This document shows, one piece after another, positions 1-12,983 of a stretch of DNA of 64,000 nucleotides. How positions within the stretch are numbered: the first letter of the stretch is position 1; each line of letters opens with the position of its first letter. Under the pieces are notes generated by a model. It made no database searches, was not told where the DNA came from, and saw only the letters and a list, made by a program, of their open reading frames with translations. The DNA lies in assembly GCA_944990035.1 (NCBI GenBank), contig CALYLX010000127.1, forward strand, positions 1,178,001 to 1,242,000, given 5' to 3'. The stretch is from Clitopilus passeckerianus (lineage: Eukaryota; Basidiomycota; Agaricomycetes; Agaricales; Entolomataceae). The position numbers and the translations under genes were made by a program.

Positions 1-67
1 AAAAGGCGTGCTCAACGGGAAGAATCAAAGCACTCACCTAATCCTCTCACTTCTTGCTAGGTCAAGA

Positions 68-3000
68 ATGAGCAAGATCTTTCTCGAGAAATTTGCCCGC
101 AGCGTTGCGGAAACCATCGCAAAATACACCGACTCAGCTCAAGAACGCGATCAACCTTACCATGCCGATGGCGAGGAATTCCCTGAGGACCAACTAGAGA
201 AGGATGTTAAGCAGGTCAATGCACTCATTAAGAAGCCTGCTTTTACTCTTGCAGATCTGGTAGGTGTCCTTCATAGCGCCTCCCCGTGCGAAGGCTTACG
301 GAGATTCGTCCAAGGATGCCTATTGGGATGCACTGAAGCACATTAACACGGTTGGGATTGATGATCGACTTCTCCTGGTCAGTGTAAACTCGGATATACC
401 TGATAGATATCGTTTTGCTGACTTCTAACAATAGCTGGAGAAGCTACTCATCCTGATGTCGAGGTTGTCCGATTCCCCGTGGAAAGAACAGGCCGACAAG
501 CTTCAGGAATTTGTCATCCAAACTTGTGAGTACTTACAACCACCTGCTTTGTACTTGATCTCACCCTCACCAAAGTATACGATGACCTCCCTCACCCTCC
601 TTCGAGCTATCTTACGTCCTTGGACAACCAAGCAACTGTAGCCACTGCTCCAAAGGGCGTTAAATACGCATTCCGTTCGGCAGACGGTTCCAACTACAAC
701 CCACTCTTCCCTTCACTAGGAAAGGCTGGATCTCCTTATGCTAGGACTGTTCCAGCTGTCCACCACGTCCCTAAGCATGTGCTCCCAGATCCTGGTCTAG
801 TCTTCGACACTCTGTTGAGGCGCGATAAGTTCGAGGAGCATCCTGGAGGAATTTCAAGCCTGTTCTTTGCCTTTGCTGACCTGATCATCCACTGTCTCTT
901 TGACACAAACCATACCGACTGGACTGTCAACAACACGAGTGGCTACTTGGATCTCAGTATTCTCTACGGTAACTCACAAGCTGAGCAGGATCAGGTCCGG
1001 CGTAAGGATGGAAGTGGCAAACTCTGGGATGACACGTTTTCTGACCCACGCCTCCTTTTGATGCCTCCCGCGACTTGTGCGCTGCTCGTCCTTCTTTCGC
1101 GAAACCATAACGTAAGTTGTGCCTTTTAGAAGATCGACGTGGCTCTAAACATTTCACTACGGATAGTGTATCGCTCAGAAGCTATTGGATATCAACGAGA
1201 ACGGAAATCTCGTTTACCCCTACCCTAAAGATCAGACAACTTGCGAGAAGCAAGACGATGAGCTCTTCCACAGAGCCCGCCTAGTGAACTGTGGCTACTT
1301 CATCAAGATTATCTTGGGAGGTGAGTGGTGGAATTGTTTACCTTTACACATACTGAGTAGTCTTATAGATTACGTTGGCTCAATTCTTGGGCTTGTTAGG
1401 GACTCGAGCGCCTGGAGACTTGATCCCATGCTGGTACGTTGGTCCTTGCTCAAACATCGCCTTAAGCTAACCATCTTATAGGCCTGCCGAGAGTCCAATC
1501 ACCAAGTTTCTCCTCGCGGAGAAGGCAACGTGTGCTCCGTCGAGTTCAATCTACTTTACAGGTGGCATGCCACACTATCGGAGAAGGATACTCAATGGAC
1601 TACCGACTTGTTCTCCGATCTCTTCAAAAAGGACTTCAGCGAGGTCAGATAAAACGACGCGGTCCTCGTATAACAAACTTACGTTGATTCTCAGGTCACC
1701 ATCGATGACTTCAAAGTGGCAGCACATAAAGCCTTGATTCCAGATGCAGACGTCAAGAAACGAGAGTTTGGAGGGTATGTTCACATCTACGCGCTTCTTG
1801 CCTATCTCGCTCACGCTAGCAAACAGGATCCATCGCCAAGCCGATGGTCGATTCAATGACGCAGAGCTGGCGAAAATTATACAAGATGCAACCGAATGGC
1901 GGGCTGGAGCTTTCAAGGCACGAGGTATTCCAGCGGCGATGCGAATTATCGAAGTAATGGGTATTGAGCAAGCACGAAGTTGGGGAACCTGTTCTGTGGG
2001 TTACGTTCACTACTTTGGACCTTCCCATTTCCTGACGCACCCTAGCTGAACGAATTCAGAAAATTCCTTGGACTGAAGCGTGAGTCCTTCACAATCCCAT
2101 TCATTATACTCAACCTGACATCCTCTGCAGCATACAAGAACTTCAAGGAATGGAACAAAAATCCCGAAATTCACGTCAGTATGACAGTCATCTAAGAAAA
2201 GCCTGGGCTGACATGTCGTAATTGATAGACTGCCGCTGCCGCATTGTACAAGGACATCGATAACCTCGAACTGCACGTCGGCCTGCAAGCTGAGGAAGCT
2301 AAATCGCCCACCCCTGGTGCCGGCCTCTGTCCAGGCTACACTATCTCCAGGGCCATTCTATCTGATGCAGTGTCTCTGACCCGCGGTGATAGGTATCTAA
2401 CAACTGAGTTTACTCGTAAGCTACCAGCAGTCGCCTCTCCCCGTCACTCTTACTGATATTTCGATGCAGCTGCTAATCTCACGGCTTGGGGATACGCAGA
2501 CTGTCAATACGATCCTTTGGATGGATCTTACGGTGGAATGCTCACCAAGCTCCTCTTCAGGCACCTGCCAGAATATTTCCCGGCAGGCTCAGCATATGCG
2601 CACTTCCCGTTCCTTGAGCCCGCTTTTATGAAGAAGAACCTAGAGCAGAACAATCCTTCAGCGGTTGGGAAATATGACTGGAAGAGGCCGCCTCTCCCAA
2701 CTCCCTTCGTCCCCGCTATCACCTATTCAAAGGTCGAGGAGGTCGTCAAGAACCCTTCTGTCTTCCTCTCTGCCTACAATACCCGCCTCCATGTTGTGAC
2801 CGCTCCAGGCTTGTCGCACACCAAGTCCTCTAAGGCCGGCTCCTCCGACATCGACAACCTGGTCTCCGGCCGCAAGAAGGTCGAACGCTTGCTTACACCA
2901 GGGAAGACGAAGGCCTGGGATGAATACTTCAGGGATGAGATCAAGTCATTGCTCGACGACAAAAGTACATCTCACGTCGGAAGTAAGGATGTGAAATATG

Positions 3001-4457
3001 TCGACATTGTTGGTGATATCATCAACCTCTTGCCAGTCCACTGGATATCCGAAGAGATTGTCAGTACTTCGTATCAGTGTATCCTATCATTTTACTCATA
3101 AACCGCCTCTAGATCGGGCTTCCTCTTAAGACTGTGACTTGGCAAGGAGGAGAATGGCGACAAGAGAATGTGTACCAAAGGTTTGCGGATGTTGGTCGGT
3201 AAGTCTGCCCTTTTAAACCATCGCCATGCCAAGACTCAATTACCCCTCTTACAGCTACATTTTCTTGAACTTCGACCCGGACGCAGATTATCGCTTACGC
3301 GAATCCGCCCTTGATACCTTCGAAAAGGTTCATAAATTTGGCAAGGACCACCTTGATGCAACCTGCAGCTTCGTGAGTTTCGTAGATGACACGCTTTGCA
3401 GACTCTCTAATGGAAGCTACTCTAGTTCAAGACGACTGTTGAAGACACTTCAGCTCACAAGGGCATAGAAAGCCACAACTGCCACGGGTTCGTCAAAGCA
3501 GTGAAAGATGCCATGCCCGAGGCGAGCACGAGCGAGGTTGCGACATACATATTCTCCGCCGTCGTTCCAACAGCTGCACATTTCTCACAAGCCATCGCCC
3601 ATGTGGTTGACTTCTACCTTGACGACAGCCGAAAGACAGAGAGGGAAGATATTGTCAAGCATTCAGAAACCTTGGACGAGACTGCCTCTGTGGAGAAGGT
3701 TATGGGTTATGTTCGAGAGGCACTAAGTAAGATGATCATCACATCTGCTCATCTATGCGATTAACCCTTTGGCTCCCTCCAGGAATCAACCCAACGGTAA
3801 ACATCCAATGGCCTAGCATGCCTGATCCATCTTCTAACGAGTTTACAGGTCCGCGGATTCTACCGTACCACCTCCCAGGCGGCCAAATTGGGAGGCCAAG
3901 ACGTACCTGCAGGTGCGAAAGTCTTTGCAAGCGTGATAGCTGCGAACCAAGATGTCCGTTTCTGTATTTATTTTATTCGACTCTGTGTACTCACATATTT
4001 GTCTTGAAGAAGTCCGCGTTCGGTTCTGATGCATCTCTTGCATCCTTCAACCGGGGTGGTGAGCGAAGCGGCATCCTAGGCATCGGAGAGCATGGTCTAC
4101 TCTCCGCTGGTTTCTTCGAATGGGTGAGAAAGATTTTCATATACTCACTTATTGATTACTAAAGCTCGTTCTTAGGTTGTACCTGCGATCCTGGGAAAGA
4201 TCCTAGGACTCAACGACCTCAAGCGCGCACCAGGCATCTCTGGCAAATTCTCCAAGTAAGCAATCCGAATGTCATGTTCTAGGCGGCTGATCTGAGCTTC
4301 CACATAGGTTTGAAGAAGACTGGCACGGAAGCAAGCGTCAGCTGTATTTCGATGCGGATGGAAAGATTACTCCTTTCCCTGCTTCTCTCATTGTTCAGGT
4401 ATGTTCCTCAAAGTCTTCACAGGCAGTTATTCATCCGATTGCCAGTATACTGCCTGA
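68..4457 (+). CDS. Fatty-acid dioxygenase / P450-like fusion (Ppo, psi-producing oxygenase family)
   Basis: A multi-exon gene of roughly 1,080 codons. The N-terminal half is a heme peroxidase-type dioxygenase. The distal-His segment LIIHCLFDTNHTDW is followed by SGYLDLSILYG, and the catalytic Tyr plus proximal His lie in YRWHATLSEK near 1556. The C-terminal half is P450-like and retains the ExxR helix (EALR, the Arg split by an intron near 3727/3781). However, the heme-binding loop reads GIGEHGLLSAG, with Leu (codon 4097-4099) where the thiolate Cys should be. Known family members oxygenate linoleic acid to 8- or 10-hydroperoxides; Aspergillus PpoC also lacks this Cys and releases the 10-hydroperoxide. 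A 10-dioxygenase role (1-octen-3-ol precursor) is inference. The start ATG at 68 is in frame, but a short exon upstream of it or of the window is possible. The last exon is short and ends at the TGA at 4455. Confidence 0.9.
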
Positions 4458-4867
4458 GAACGTCCCTTCTGTAAATTCTATGCTGTTTTTAATTTACCTG
4501 TAATATGCATGCACCTGTGTACCAGTAAAAGCTTTCAATTGAAGAATGAAGAATTTCGAGAATGAATTGGCTGCAAGCTCACGTCCTTCCAAATTTGGAC
4601 AATTGAGGTCAAAGTGCTGGTCACGAGATTACGCGTTCTGGTGGTTTGGTTCGCTTGATCAGGCAGAGCGCAGGCACAGCGCTCATCGTCATTCTACGCG
4701 TTTGTATCGTTTTCGCAGTCTTTCTCTCTTTATACCGTGTAATATACCACTCGAAACGAAGGGGAAATCCTTAATACCCAAAACCTCGCCAAGGAGCTAT
4801 CGTCTTGCTGGTTCTCATCTAGATATTGACGATTTGTTCAAGGGATCGGTCACTTTTATTGTGATCA
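4458..4867. other. Intergenic region upstream of the myosin gene
   Basis: This 410-bp gap separates two co-directional genes and should hold the dioxygenase 3' end and the myosin promoter. An open frame crosses it but has no family resemblance and no splice logic. I see no RNA gene or repeat. Confidence 0.5.
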
Positions 4868-7800
4868 ATGCCTCCTCGAATCCCACAGAGTACAGAGGCT
4901 GCTCGGGCTGCAGCACAGCAAGCCGAGTTCAATGCCAAGAAATGGGTCTGGGTTCCCGATCCTAGGGAAGGATATCTTGCAGGATGGGTCAATAGAGAAG
5001 GAGAGGATACAGCAGAAGTCATAATGGCTGCGGGCGGAGAGGTACGGTCTTCACCCATTTCAAACCAATGACCCACTAATTTCACCCGTTTTTATGTAGT
5101 TTCGCGAAGTGCCATTCGAGTTCTTGTTCAAGATGAACCCACCAAAGTTCGATCGTGTTGAGGATATCGCGGATCTCACCTTTTTAAACGAAGCAAGCGT
5201 TGTGCATAATCTCAGGCTAAGGTACGGATCTGGAGCTATATATGTGAGTGATTTTGCTTCAACATTCTAGCCATGGAACTAACCCATAGTCATTAGACCT
5301 ACTCGGGCTTATTCCTTGTTGCCATTAATCCCTATCAGCACCTGCCTTTGTACTCGGATGCAATTATCCAACAGTATAGGAACAAGCGCCGTGACGAGAA
5401 CCCTCCACACATCTTTGCAGTGGCGGAACGAGCATGGGTCAATATGGGCGAGGAAAGAGAGAATCAAAGCATTCTAATCACGTACGAGCATCTAGTCTTC
5501 ATCCTCATTTACAAAACTCAATGCAATTTACTAGTGGAGAGTCTGGTGCAGGGAAGACAGAGAGCACGAAGAAAGTTATCCAATACCTTGCCGCCATCGC
5601 AACCGATGCGCATCTCCCTCAAACACCATCTCATTCCCAATCACCAACTTTAACCACCTCATTCGCCCAACAGTCTATGCCCACTGTGGGCCTTCCAAGG
5701 CGAACCTCGATTCGGAGGAACCACTCCATAACAGCTTCCGTTTCTGGAACCGGATCGCATCTCAATGCCAAGGGACGACTTGGTTTGCTTGAAAGACAGA
5801 TTCTCCAAGCCAATCCCGTTCTGGAAGCTTTTGGAAACGCACAGACGCAAAGGAACAACAATTCCAGCCGCTTTGGCAAATTCATTCGAATAGCCTTCGC
5901 TCCAGATGGAAGTATATCTGGTGCCAACATTGACTGGTATCTTCTTGAGAAGAGCCGAGTGGTTGTGCGAAGCGAGGCTGAGAGAAGTTTCCACGTTTTC
6001 TACCAGCTAATGATGGGAGGAGGCGCATTGAAGGGTATGAGGCTGAGGTCCTCTGGTCAAACAGCATACTGACATCAAGCCCACATTCGCAGAGGACCTA
6101 TTACTGGACGGAGGAATCGAAGACTACCAATATCTCAACAAGAGTCGGCGCGAAGTTGATGGTGTAAATGACGTTGAAGAGTGGAAGATACTTCAGGTTA
6201 AATTAAATGGTTCTGTTTCCGGCGGACTCTTATTCATGGTTTCCTTCTAGGCCGCGCTGGACACTGTTGGTTTCTCGGATTCCGAGCAATTCGACCTTTT
6301 CCGAATAGTCGCTGCAATTCTGCACTTGGGCAATATTGTTATTAATGCTACTCGTGGTGACGATGCAGTAATGCCAGACCCATCACAAGCGGAGCGTGTT
6401 TGTCATCTTTTGGGCACCCCCATTACTGAGTTCACTCGGGCTATCCTACGCCCGAGAGCTCTCGCAGGCAAAGAATGGGTTACCCAAGCACGCACCAAGC
6501 AGCAGACTCTAGAAGAACTGGGATCCTTGTCGAAGACATTATACGAGAAATCATTCGGAGCGATCGTCGACCGTATCAATCTCGCACTTGACCGCCCAAC
6601 TTCCAAGACTACCTTCATTGGTGTCCTAGATATCGCAGGTTTCGAAATCTTCGACATCAATGGATACGAACAACTCCTCATCAATTACACCAACGAGAAG
6701 CTGCAGCAATTCTTCAACCATCACATGTTCGTTCTGGAACAAGAGGAGTACGCCAGGGAGGGTATCCAATGGGACTATGTCAACTTTGGGTTGGATTTAC
6801 AGCCAACGATTGACCTCATTGAGGCACCCAGCCAGGACAGCTTACTGAGCATTCTGAGCTGCCTCGATGAAGAGTGCATTATGCCCAAAGCCACCGATTC
6901 CACATTCACGCAGAAGCTGCATCACGCATGGGGCCCACAGGGATTAGCAGAGGACGTTGGTCACCCAGGAAGGGACAAATACGAACCAACTCGATTCGAG
7001 CAAGGCTTTGTGGTCCAGCACTACGCTGCAAAGGTCGAATACCGAACCGAAGGGTGGTTGGAAAAGAACAAAGATCCCCTCAACGACAACCTCACCAGAG
7101 TTCTCGCAGCATCCTCCGAACCCTATGTTGCATCTCTCTTCGCAGAATACGCAGAACTTCCCACTGCCACTGGCAAAGTTCTCGCAGCCGCTGGTAAGAA
7201 GCGGACCTTGAAGAAGGGTGCTTTTCGAACAGTCGGCCAGAGACACAAGGAGCAGCTCGCCAGCCTGATGTCGCAATTACGCGCCACGCAACCGCATTTC
7301 GTGCGCTGCATTGTTCCCAATGCCAACAAGAAGCCGGGTCGGATGGATGTACCGCTTGTTCTTGACCAGCTTCGCTGCAATGGTGTCCTCGAGGGTATCC
7401 GTATTGCGCGACTGGGTTATCCCAATCGCCTCCCTTTCGTCGAATTTCGTCAGCGATACGAGATCCTGACACCTGGCATTATTCCTCGCGGATATATGGA
7501 TGGGAGGGAAGCTTGCCGGAGAATGGTCAATACCCTGGAGTTGGACGAAGCGATCTTCAAGATTGGAACTTCAAAGATTTTCTTCAAAGCCGGTGTCTTG
7601 GCAGAACTTGAAGAGAGGCGCGACCAGCTACTCTACGACCTCTTCTCGCGGTTCCAAGCCGCCGCTCACATGTGGAGCTCTCGAAGGAGGATGAAGAAAA
7701 TTCTCAATCGTGCCATGGCGGTCAGGACTATTCAAAGGAACGCCAGAGTGTACGGTGATCTAAGGGATTGGCCATGGTGGCGTCTTTATACTAAGGTAAA

Positions 7801-10800
7801 GCTACCCTATATTTTGTGTTACGGCATGCTTAACCATTGACCCAGGTGCGGCCTCTGCTTGCAGCCACCAGAAACGACGAGGAACTTCGGAAGAAAGAGT
7901 TGGAATTAGCCCTCATTAAGGAACGTGCAGAGCGGGATCAGAAGGAGAAGGAGGCGCTCGAAACCCTTAAGATGGAGCTGGAATCGGAGAAACGAAGGGT
8001 TGAAGAAGACCTCGAAGCCGAGCGAGCACTCACGCTCGACAAGGACGCCCTTTTGGAACGAAGCAAGAAGCGAGAAGGGGAACTCGAAGACGAGATTGCA
8101 GCTTTACAGGCTGATCTTGACACCATCGATTCGCAACTTGATCGAGCCATGAAACTGCAGAAGGAAACGGACGAGAAATATGCAGCACTGTCTGAAGCAT
8201 TTGATCAAGCTGCGGAACATCTTGTCCGCCTGGAAGCCGAGCAGAAGGTGTGGGAAACACGGGAAGCAGAACTCAGTGGGCTTCTTGGCCAAGCCCAGGG
8301 TGATCTCGAGATTGCGAAGAAGGCGAATGACGAACTCCGTAAGCAAGGGGAGAATGCAGAAACCCTGGTCGCCCAACGAACAGAGGACCTCGCGATTACC
8401 AAGGAGCGTACGGAGTTGGCGGTTAAAGAACTCCAAGGCAAGCTTTCTGTCGAGACACAGAACAAGTAGGTGGATGATGCACACCTTGATTCATTCTCTG
8501 ACTCCTCTTCAGGGAACTCGTCAAACAGAAGAACACAGAGCTTGAAGTGGAGGCCCGTCAGGCAAAGGAACAGCTGGCGGAGATAGCACGCACAGCCAAC
8601 GACTACTCAAACATGCTAAAGAAGAAGGAAGACCAGATCACACAACTCACCAAAGATTTGGAGCGCTCGAAGGCTGCAAACGCCGAGGCCGCTAAGGAAC
8701 TGGTTGACCTTCAGCATGACATTGAAACCTTCGAAGCACAACTCGATGATGAGAAGAGCAGAAGAGTTCAGGATGCTGCAGCACGAAAAAAATTGCAGCG
8801 GGAGGTTGATGAACTCAGGATGCTCATGGAAGCAAAGACTAGCGAAGAAACACGACGGAATGAGGTCGAGAAGAGGAAGGAAGAGGAGCTTTCGGACCTC
8901 CGAGCCCAGGTTCTTCAACTTCAACAAGAACTTGCGGAGTCTCGTCGTGTCACACTAGAGACCCAAAGCAAGCTCAGATCCGAGCTCGAACAATCCATTC
9001 GCGAACACAGTTCACTCCTATCCAGCCACAAGTCGCTGTCGGAGAAGGAGATGGCCTCTCGAACCCAGCTGTCCAACTTCAAGAATACCGTTGCCGACCT
9101 GGAGAAGGCAAAGCGTACTTTAGATTCTGAGCTGCAGACTACACGGTCCCGCCAGCACGACTACGAAAGGGAGATAGCGGAGACGATGAAGCTCAAGGAG
9201 GCACGTGGTTGCGACTGAATGATGGGTCATTTGGCTAATCCTCTTTGCCTGCCTTTAGGGACTAGAACGTCAACTAGCGTCGGCGCAAGCGAAGTACCAA
9301 GACTTCGAAGACGTGGTACTTGAGCTGCAGAGGAATGAAGATGCTCACAAGAAGCAACTGGAAACCGCCAGACGGGAGTTGGAGGCAGAGGCAGCCAAAC
9401 GTTCTAAACTAGAGCAGATCGCTTCGGGCCAAAAAGTCGAGTTGGTGAAAGTCAAGGATATGAATGTCAAGATGGACCGCGAGCTGAAGAAAGCCCTCAA
9501 AGACCTGAAGGATAGGGAATGGGAGGTCAAGCAGCTTGAATCAAAACAAGACAAGACCATCGTAGAACACGTCCACGTCCTCGAGGAGGCCAAGAAAGTC
9601 ACAGATCGTCAGCTCGAAGAGGCCAAGAAGGAGCTTGCATCGAATGCAGCCTACATCAGGTCCCTAGAGAAAGCAAAGTCTCGGCTCGCAGGAGAAGCAG
9701 AGGATCTCTTCCGCCAGACAGAGAAGGAACGATTGGAGTTGCGAAACAAGGAGAGGGGTATGAAAAGCCAGGAGGAGAGAGCCTCTCGAGCGCTTGCAGA
9801 GGTGGAGAAAGAGCGACGGGCAAAGGAACACGCGGAGCTCCAATCTCGACGATTGGAAATTGAGCTGCAAACCTTCAAACAGGCAGCAGCCGAGCTCACA
9901 GATCAACTGAGGTCAGCACATCGCTCCAAGGACAACCTCGAGCTGGAGCTCGAACGCATTGCCGCTGACGCCGAAACCGATGCCTCCCTGGCCCAATTCC
10001 AGCGCGATTACGAGGCAAGGATCGGACAACTTCAGAAACAACTCGAAGAGGCTGAAACTGCGCGCTCGACCAGCTCAAAGCTCAAAGAGCGCGTGGAGCG
10101 ACAGCACGAAGAAATCCGTCAACTGATCATGCAAGGCAGTAACTCCCTAGACAACAGCTTCCGATCTCGCCTTCTTCAAGAGCTCCAACTAGCCGACGAG
10201 GTGCTTGACAAAGAACTGAAGGCCCGACGCCGCAAGTCGAGATCAAGAAGTAGGCCAAGATCCAGCACCGCTCATGATTTGGCACCAGTCAACAACCATA
10301 CTCCCACCAAGGCTGGCTCGAAGAAGCCTAGAGTGTCCTTCGCCGACATGCCTAAAGCCTCGGAAAGAGAGGTTTCCGCTCTCAAGCAGCAGGTTGAAGT
10401 GCTTGAAGTCCAGATGGCTGCCTCTGATAGGGTGAGGCAGCACTTGGAAGGGTCGTTACGCGAAATCACAGCCGAGATGGAAAGCCTGGATGGGTCCAAG
10501 CAATCCATTGACCGATATCGTCAACGTCTCTCCCAGGAGAATTCGAGGCTGTCTCAATTACTCTCCGAAGAGGCTGAAGCACGCAATGCATCCGAAGCTG
10601 CTCAGTTCACGGGTGTGCAAGCCATGTGGACCAAATTCCAAGATACGATCGCGATGGAGAGAGAGAACTACGCGAGATTGGAAGAATCTCGGAAGGCTCT
10701 GGTAAGTATATCCAGAGACAACAGAACCCATACTTAATTATCTCTCGTAGCTTGTGCAACAGAAGACTGCTCAAAGTGAAGCCGAGACCTACCGAGCTCA

Positions 10801-12740
10801 GAACAGAGAGCTTTCTCAAGCCAGGAGCAAGTTACAGAGCGAGGCGAAGGATCTTAAAGAACAGCTCGAGACAGTCAAGAATGAGGCAACGAGTACGTGT
10901 TGGCCTCTTAAACGCTGATCAAAAAGGTTAAATGTCTACGCCAGACGCCAGGCGCGCACTCCAGAGAAGCGTGCAGGAAGAGGAGCTCTCTAAATCGTCA
11001 TCCTCGCATGCCGTTTCGGGTGAGGTTTACCACATCTTGTCAGGGACGAAAGCACTTACTTGCGTGCAGAGCTTCGAGCAGCCATCGAAAGCTACAAAGC
11101 TAACGAGGTCTCTTACCAAGAACGGTTGGAAGCGACCGAGATTGCCCGCGCTAAGGCAGCCCGTGGCGAAGCGTCTGGTTCGCCTTGCAATTTAACATGA
11201 GGCCATGGCTTCGTAGCTGACGATCTTCCACAGCTCGTCGTATTCAGTCTGACTTAGAGACGGCCAATGCGGACCTTATTGCTGCAAAGAAGAAGGCCGA
11301 AGAGCGACTGAAGGAGAAGGAGAAGAGACTTCGTGAGATGGAAGCCAAGCTTGCTGCAGAAGGCCGGGAATCGTCCGACATGGTGGTGCTCAGGAAACAG
11401 CTTGAAGATGATCTTGAGGACGAGCGCGAGCAGCACAAGAAGGACCTCTCTGACCGTGACTTCACTATCGATCAGACCAGGAAGAAGTATCAAGGTAGCT
11501 CAACTCTTCCAGATAATTGCGGCAGGTCGCTGATTTTTGCGTCACAGCTGAACTAGCTCAATTGAGCGAAGAGCTACAATCTCAGCGCGATACTATCAGT
11601 CGCCTCCGTGAAGACAACCGTAAGACGCGCTCGGATATGGACGAGCTTCAGCTCCGTTATGATGACGAGGTGTACAACAGCGGTGGTTGGAAGAAGGAGC
11701 GGGAACGTCTCGAGACCAAGATCGGCGACCTCAACAAGGCATACGAAACTTCCAATGCCGCCCAGGCGGAACAGCAGTCACAAATTGTCGCCCTTCACTC
11801 TCAAGTGCGAGAGCTCCGTTCTGTCCTGGATGATGCCGAGGCAGATCGTGCCCTATTGCAGAAGGCAAGAAGGGCTTTGCAAGCAGAGCTAGAGAACATC
11901 AAGCTAGACCACGTTGACTCAAATAAAATAAGCTCAGAGAACGAGTTCCAAAGGCTTCAGCTGAAGGAAAGGGACATGGAGAGGCTATTGGAGGAACACA
12001 AGGATAGGGCCACCAACGCATTGGGTAGGATGAAGAAGGCCGAGCAGTACGCAAACGAGTGCCAGATCGAGCTTGGGAAGATCAGAGTGGAGAATGTCGA
12101 GCTAGACAAGATGAATGTTTGTGTTCAACTCCGCATTTCTGCCGGAAGCATCCTGATAAAGTAACCCAGGCCAACCTCGAGAAACATGTCAAGGAACTCA
12201 ACGTCCAGATTGTGGATCTCGAAACCAAATCCTATGCCAAGTCTTCTCGAATGTCTCTTACTCCCCGACGCTCAGAAACACGCAACGATGATGCGAGGAG
12301 TTCAGCATCCTCCCGGCGCTCCAAATCAAGAGACAAGAAATCGCATTCAGGTGATCTGGAACGCCAGAAAGCTAAGCTGGAGGAAGAGTGCCAAGCTTAT
12401 GAAACACAAGTTAGCGAGCTTCGAAACGCTCTTGATTCTCTTGTAAGTTTGTCCTTCTCTTCAGTGAGTTGATTCTTACTTATCTCTACTCCTAGCAAAC
12501 GGAGGAAAATAACTTGCAATCAGCCAAACGGCGAGCTGAGAGAGAGGCTGCTGAACAGAAGCAGAAAGCTTTGACGTAGGTTCGTTTTATGTTGGTTTTT
12601 CCTGTGCTCCTGATCAAGTGCTTTCTAGTCTTGAAAGAGAACTTGAGAGGCTCCGCATTCGAATGGAGCGTCCGGCATCCAGGGCATCGACAGCGTTTTC
12701 GACTTCTTCAACGATTGGGTCACCAATGCAAAGGAAGTAA
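4868..12740 (+). CDS. Conventional myosin (class II) heavy chain
   Basis: A large intron-containing gene of roughly 2,300 codons. It starts [20 protein letters not shown] with a myosin N-terminal region, then the motor: P-loop GESGAGKTE (near 5537, split by an intron), switch [11 protein letters not shown] (near 5860), switch [12 protein letters not shown] (near 6628) and the converter. Two degenerate IQ-like helices follow at about 7630-7770. The rest is an almost uninterrupted coiled coil to the stop at 12738, as in S. pombe Myo2/Myp2 and budding yeast Myo1. Family role: contractile-ring motor in cytokinesis and septation. A Ser/Thr-rich insertion of about 60 residues (near 5600-5780) enlarges surface loop 1 between the P-loop helix and switch I. 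A likely essential light chain is encoded at 37235-37916. The start is supported by the short first exon and a clean donor at about 5042. Confidence 0.96.
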
Positions 12741-12983
12741 CGGCAATATCTCTTACGACAACATGCTATTTATTCTATACATCCCTTGTGATATCAGCAC
12801 TGCATATTGTAGCTTATACGATTGTACTCTAGCATACCAAAACGAACGACCATTTCTGCTGAACTTTTTTTTTTGAAGAGATTTACCATGACTCGAACGG
12901 CGTGATCTGATTGGCTCCTATAAAGCACGTTCGTCGGGGATGAAGGCGGCGATCACTTGGCTTGTAATCATCCCGAGCTATTC

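Noticed and set aside
4546..4965. 139-codon open frame between the dioxygenase and myosin genes
   Set aside because: It overlaps the myosin start in another frame, has no family resemblance and no splice context; chance open frame.
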